From an uncultured Brachyspira sp. (lineage in GTDB: Bacteria; Spirochaetota; Brachyspiria; Brachyspirales; Brachyspiraceae): a stretch of 64,000 bases of DNA. The notes beneath the pieces were generated by a model that saw only the letters and a list, made by a program, of their open reading frames with translations, had not been told where the DNA came from and made no database searches. Shown piece by piece: positions 61,693 to 64,000 of this stretch. Where the stretch lies: positions 78,965 to 142,964 of the forward strand of contig NZ_CALXYQ010000004.1 of the NCBI RefSeq assembly GCF_944393015.1, in the 5' to 3' direction. How positions within the stretch are numbered: the stretch's first letter is position 1; each line of letters opens with the position of its first letter. Both the position numbers and the translations under genes were made by a program.

Positions 61693-61880
61693 CTTAACGC
61701 ACGGTTAGTAATACTTTATTTATAATTAAAGTTTGAATTTACATTTTATTTTACATTTAAATTCATTTTACGTGCGTGGTGTAAATTCTAAATTTAAATA
61801 ATGCTGGGATGTATACTAATAAATTCTAATTAAGTTAGAAAAAATAAAAATTATATTTAAATATAAACTTAGAGTGTTGT
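61693..61880. repeat. Family A repeat, degraded left half
   Basis: aacgcacggttagtaatact (61696)...tacgtgcgtggtgta (61770), then gctgggatgt (61803) for the outer arm. The inner arm is decayed to agagtgttg. It fills the convergent gap 61683-61931. Confidence 0.65.
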
Positions 61881-61931
61881 CAATTTTAATTTGAGTTTTA
61901 ATACTTTTATTACATAGTATGATGTTTAAAT

Positions 61932-63857
61932 TTAATTAAATCCAAATCTTATTTTTATGCCGAATATAATTATATATGAATCATATTTTTTAAAATGTAT
62001 TTTTAATATAAATTGGAATATATTTCCGTATTTTTTTTTAAAGTTAACAAGTTTCATAATATGTTTATTTGAAAAATCTATTTTTTTATAATCATATATA
62101 TCTAATAAATATAATATATTTTTTATAGTAGTATATTTTTCATTTGGATGTATTGAATTTGGTACTGAGACCATAAATCTATATAGTGCATTGTTATTCA
62201 TGTTTTCAATATATTTATTATAGAAATTTTTTATAAAAATAATTTCTTTGTTTTCTATATTAGATATTAATAAATAATTTTTAATAAAAGTTATTACGCC
62301 ATCTAAATATTTTTTATAATTTATTTTATTCATTAGTTCTTCTTCTGATTCTTCAAATATTGGTAATATTTTTCCACATTCATATTTATATCCTATTACT
62401 TCTCCATGCATAGCTCTTGTAAAAAATTCTATAAATCCATTGTTGTAATCATAGTTATCCATATAAAATATTTTATCTACAATGCTACCATAATTATCTA
62501 ATACTGTACTCATATAAAATACTTTTAATTTTTTTTTATACTCCAGTATTTCACTAATACATTCTATAGTTTTTCCAGTTCCTCTTGAATCTACAAAAGC
62601 AAAATTAGTATTAAAGTTAATTTCTTGATTTAAATATTCAATTAATGTTTTGCGGTAAGTATTACTATTTTCAATAATTAATTCCATAAGTACTTCATTA
62701 TTTTCTATAAAATTTTTTAATTTATATTTTTCTTTTATGAATAGTGGTCGTTTTATATTTTTATATTTTTTTGGTAAAAGTTTTAATATCTTATCAAGAT
62801 CTTTATTGAAGAAATATTTTAGGTCTCTTAATGTATTTATTTTATCCGTAAATAAATAGTCTGGAATATTTTTTATTTTGGAAATATTTGCAAATTGCCA
62901 AGCATATCTAGAACCATATATATAATGAGTGTTGATGTTATTAATATTTCTATAATTGATTATTATATCAGCTATATTTTTTAATATAAATCCATCTCTA
63001 GATATAAAATATAATTCATTTATATTTTTAGTTATTGCATTATCTATAATCCAAGCAACATAAAAAAATAATACTATACTTCCTATTGTTATTTCCAAAT
63101 TATATTCATTATCATTATTATTTAATCTAAAGTTTTTAGACATTCCTATAATATTTTGAACATTAATATTGTTTTTATAACATTTGATTATTTCTAATTC
63201 AAAATCGTATAGTTTTACATAATTATATAATGTTGCATTAATTGATAACATATTTGGTTGTTTTACATCAGAATTTATATTGTCTCCTATATGAAACCAA
63301 TTATTATATTCAATATTTTCAATATCTTTAATTATTTTAAATAAATTTCCGCTACTCTTTGTTTTATTATATTCACTTGATATGTACAATTTTATATTTT
63401 TAAAAATATTGTCATGTTTTAATAAAATTTCACTTATAATTTTTTGTGGAAGATACATATCACTTATTAGTATAACAGTATGTCCAGAATCGTACAATGC
63501 TTTTAATTTATTTATATTTTCTTCTATTGGAATAGAATTCTCTAGTTCTGTTTTAAACTCTAAATTGATTAATTCATATATTTGCTCATCATATATGGAA
63601 TTATTACATGCTATAATACTATATATATCATATATAGTAATTTCTTCTTTTTCTGGGTTTAATTTTCTCGCTTGCTGTTCAGCAGATATTCTTAAATTAT
63701 AAAAATTATTTTTTATGAAACTTGATATATTATTTGATTTTTCTAGTAGTTTATACTGCATAATAGCGAATATACCTTCTGGTGTTGCAGTAGACCTTGT
63801 TATTAATGTATCGAATATATCAAATGAGTATAATTGTATATGTTTATCTGTGTTCAT
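61932..63857 (-). CDS. Large HAD-superfamily protein of the surface-polysaccharide type
   Basis: The 641-residue cytoplasmic protein opens with a HAD hydrolase domain: SFDIFDTLITR (D13 nucleophile), VILISDMYLP (motif II) and HIGDNINSDV (motif IV). It has a second half with FISRDGFILKNIADII, YGSRYAWQFANIS and NFAFVDSRGTGKTIECI. This two-part layout occurs in proteins encoded with capsule or lipopolysaccharide genes, sometimes fused to glycosyltransferases. No neighbour in the window confirms that role. The ribosome site GAGGAG is good. Asn, Ile and Tyr are very common. Confidence 0.75.
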   Translation of the reverse strand: MNTDKHIQLYSFDIFDTLITRSTATPEGIFAIMQYKLLEKSNNISSFIKNNFYNLRISAEQQARKLNPEKEEITIYDIYSIIACNNSIYDEQIYELINLEFKTELENSIPIEENINKLKALYDSGHTVILISDMYLPQKIISEILLKHDNIFKNIKLYISSEYNKTKSSGNLFKIIKDIENIEYNNWFHIGDNINSDVKQPNMLSINATLYNYVKLYDFELEIIKCYKNNINVQNIIGMSKNFRLNNNDNEYNLEITIGSIVLFFYVAWIIDNAITKNINELYFISRDGFILKNIADIIINYRNINNINTHYIYGSRYAWQFANISKIKNIPDYLFTDKINTLRDLKYFFNKDLDKILKLLPKKYKNIKRPLFIKEKYKLKNFIENNEVLMELIIENSNTYRKTLIEYLNQEINFNTNFAFVDSRGTGKTIECISEILEYKKKLKVFYMSTVLDNYGSIVDKIFYMDNYDYNNGFIEFFTRAMHGEVIGYKYECGKILPIFEESEEELMNKINYKKYLDGVITFIKNYLLISNIENKEIIFIKNFYNKYIENMNNNALYRFMVSVPNSIHPNEKYTTIKNILYLLDIYDYKKIDFSNKHIMKLVNFKKKYGNIFQFILKIHFKKYDSYIIIFGIKIRFGFN

Positions 63858-64000
63858 AACACACTCCTCAAAATAGTATATTATATCAAATAATAATAGT
63901 CAACATTTTATATTTTATTTTTGTGTTTAAGAGCCCCAGATATTGCACACTTTTAGTTTAAAAAAAGTAGGTATCCCTTATAATTTAAATTGCTAGAAAT
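63858..64000. other. Window end, no gene seen
   Basis: AT-rich upstream region of the HAD gene. Nothing recognisable apart from possible promoter-like TATAAT at about 63979. Confidence 0.4.

Overview
The window looks like chromosome from an intestinal spirochaete of the genus Brachyspira. The DNA is very AT-rich. Codons are strongly biased to A/T ends (AGA, ATA, CCT). It carries a tandem array of four MetQ-like lipoprotein genes matching the blpGFEA locus described in B. hyodysenteriae, a Vsp-type variable surface protein, several lipoproteins and a methyl-accepting chemotaxis protein. The species is not resolved from sequence alone.

Layout. 1-8.7 kb: the end of an AGCS sodium/alanine symporter, a TPR protein, folD (with a catalytic-lysine change), a half-size EamA transporter, NfeD, a UDP-sugar decarboxylase and a lipoprotein. 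8.8-12.1 kb: a CopA copper ATPase and a DUF4405 membrane protein. 12.3-18.5 kb: a methionine-uptake locus made of metN, metI, a lactate/malate-dehydrogenase-like gene and four MetQ-like lipoproteins. 18.5-22.5 kb: a two-gene restriction-modification island (a beta-class methyltransferase and a fused nuclease-methyltransferase), inserted at the 3' end of the last lipoprotein gene and bracketed by a 64-bp direct repeat. 22.6-25.1 kb: ten copies of a 7-bp repeat inside a small leader reading frame, then the Vsp-like gene and a GH16 glucanase lipoprotein. 25.1-34.7 kb: MATE exporter, UvrD/PcrA helicase, three related small membrane proteins, a peptide-binding lipoprotein, tRNA-Met(CAU), a flavodoxin-ferredoxin and an inactive-looking Fpg relative. 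34.7-40.2 kb: purA, a YoeB toxin with a short antitoxin, and a TPR-DUF2971 protein. 40.2-43.8 kb: a three-gene phage-tail module. 44.4-56.2 kb: MCP, iron alcohol dehydrogenase, a 1018-residue TPR protein, a Spy-like gene with a broken paralogue, a metallopeptidase/beta-barrel protein and a DUF3592 protein. 56.8-64 kb: a dicarboxylate-type symporter, an orphan cobalamin riboswitch, a YhcC-type radical SAM protein, structured RNAs in front of a Ro60-like (DUF2828) protein, and a HAD-family protein.

Two dispersed repeat families fill many of the longer gaps. Family A is a nested palindrome of up to about 430 bp. It is built from GC-rich blocks (cttgggyggg...cccrcccaag around gagggygggc...cccrcccttt) and flanked by smaller hairpins that start AACGCACGG and end CCGTGCG. 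At least ten full or half copies are visible. Family B contains a 527-bp MITE-like element with 25-bp terminal inverted repeats and a near-perfect 52-bp central palindrome, plus decayed relatives.

The best candidates for undescribed biology are: (1) tRNA-like, Y-RNA-like RNAs with their own promoter directly upstream of the Ro-like gene; (2) a cobalamin riboswitch with its own promoter and terminator but no downstream gene; (3) the frame-shifting heptamer repeat coupled to a surface protein gene; (4) the restriction-modification island with a long target duplication; (5) the nested palindromic repeat family.
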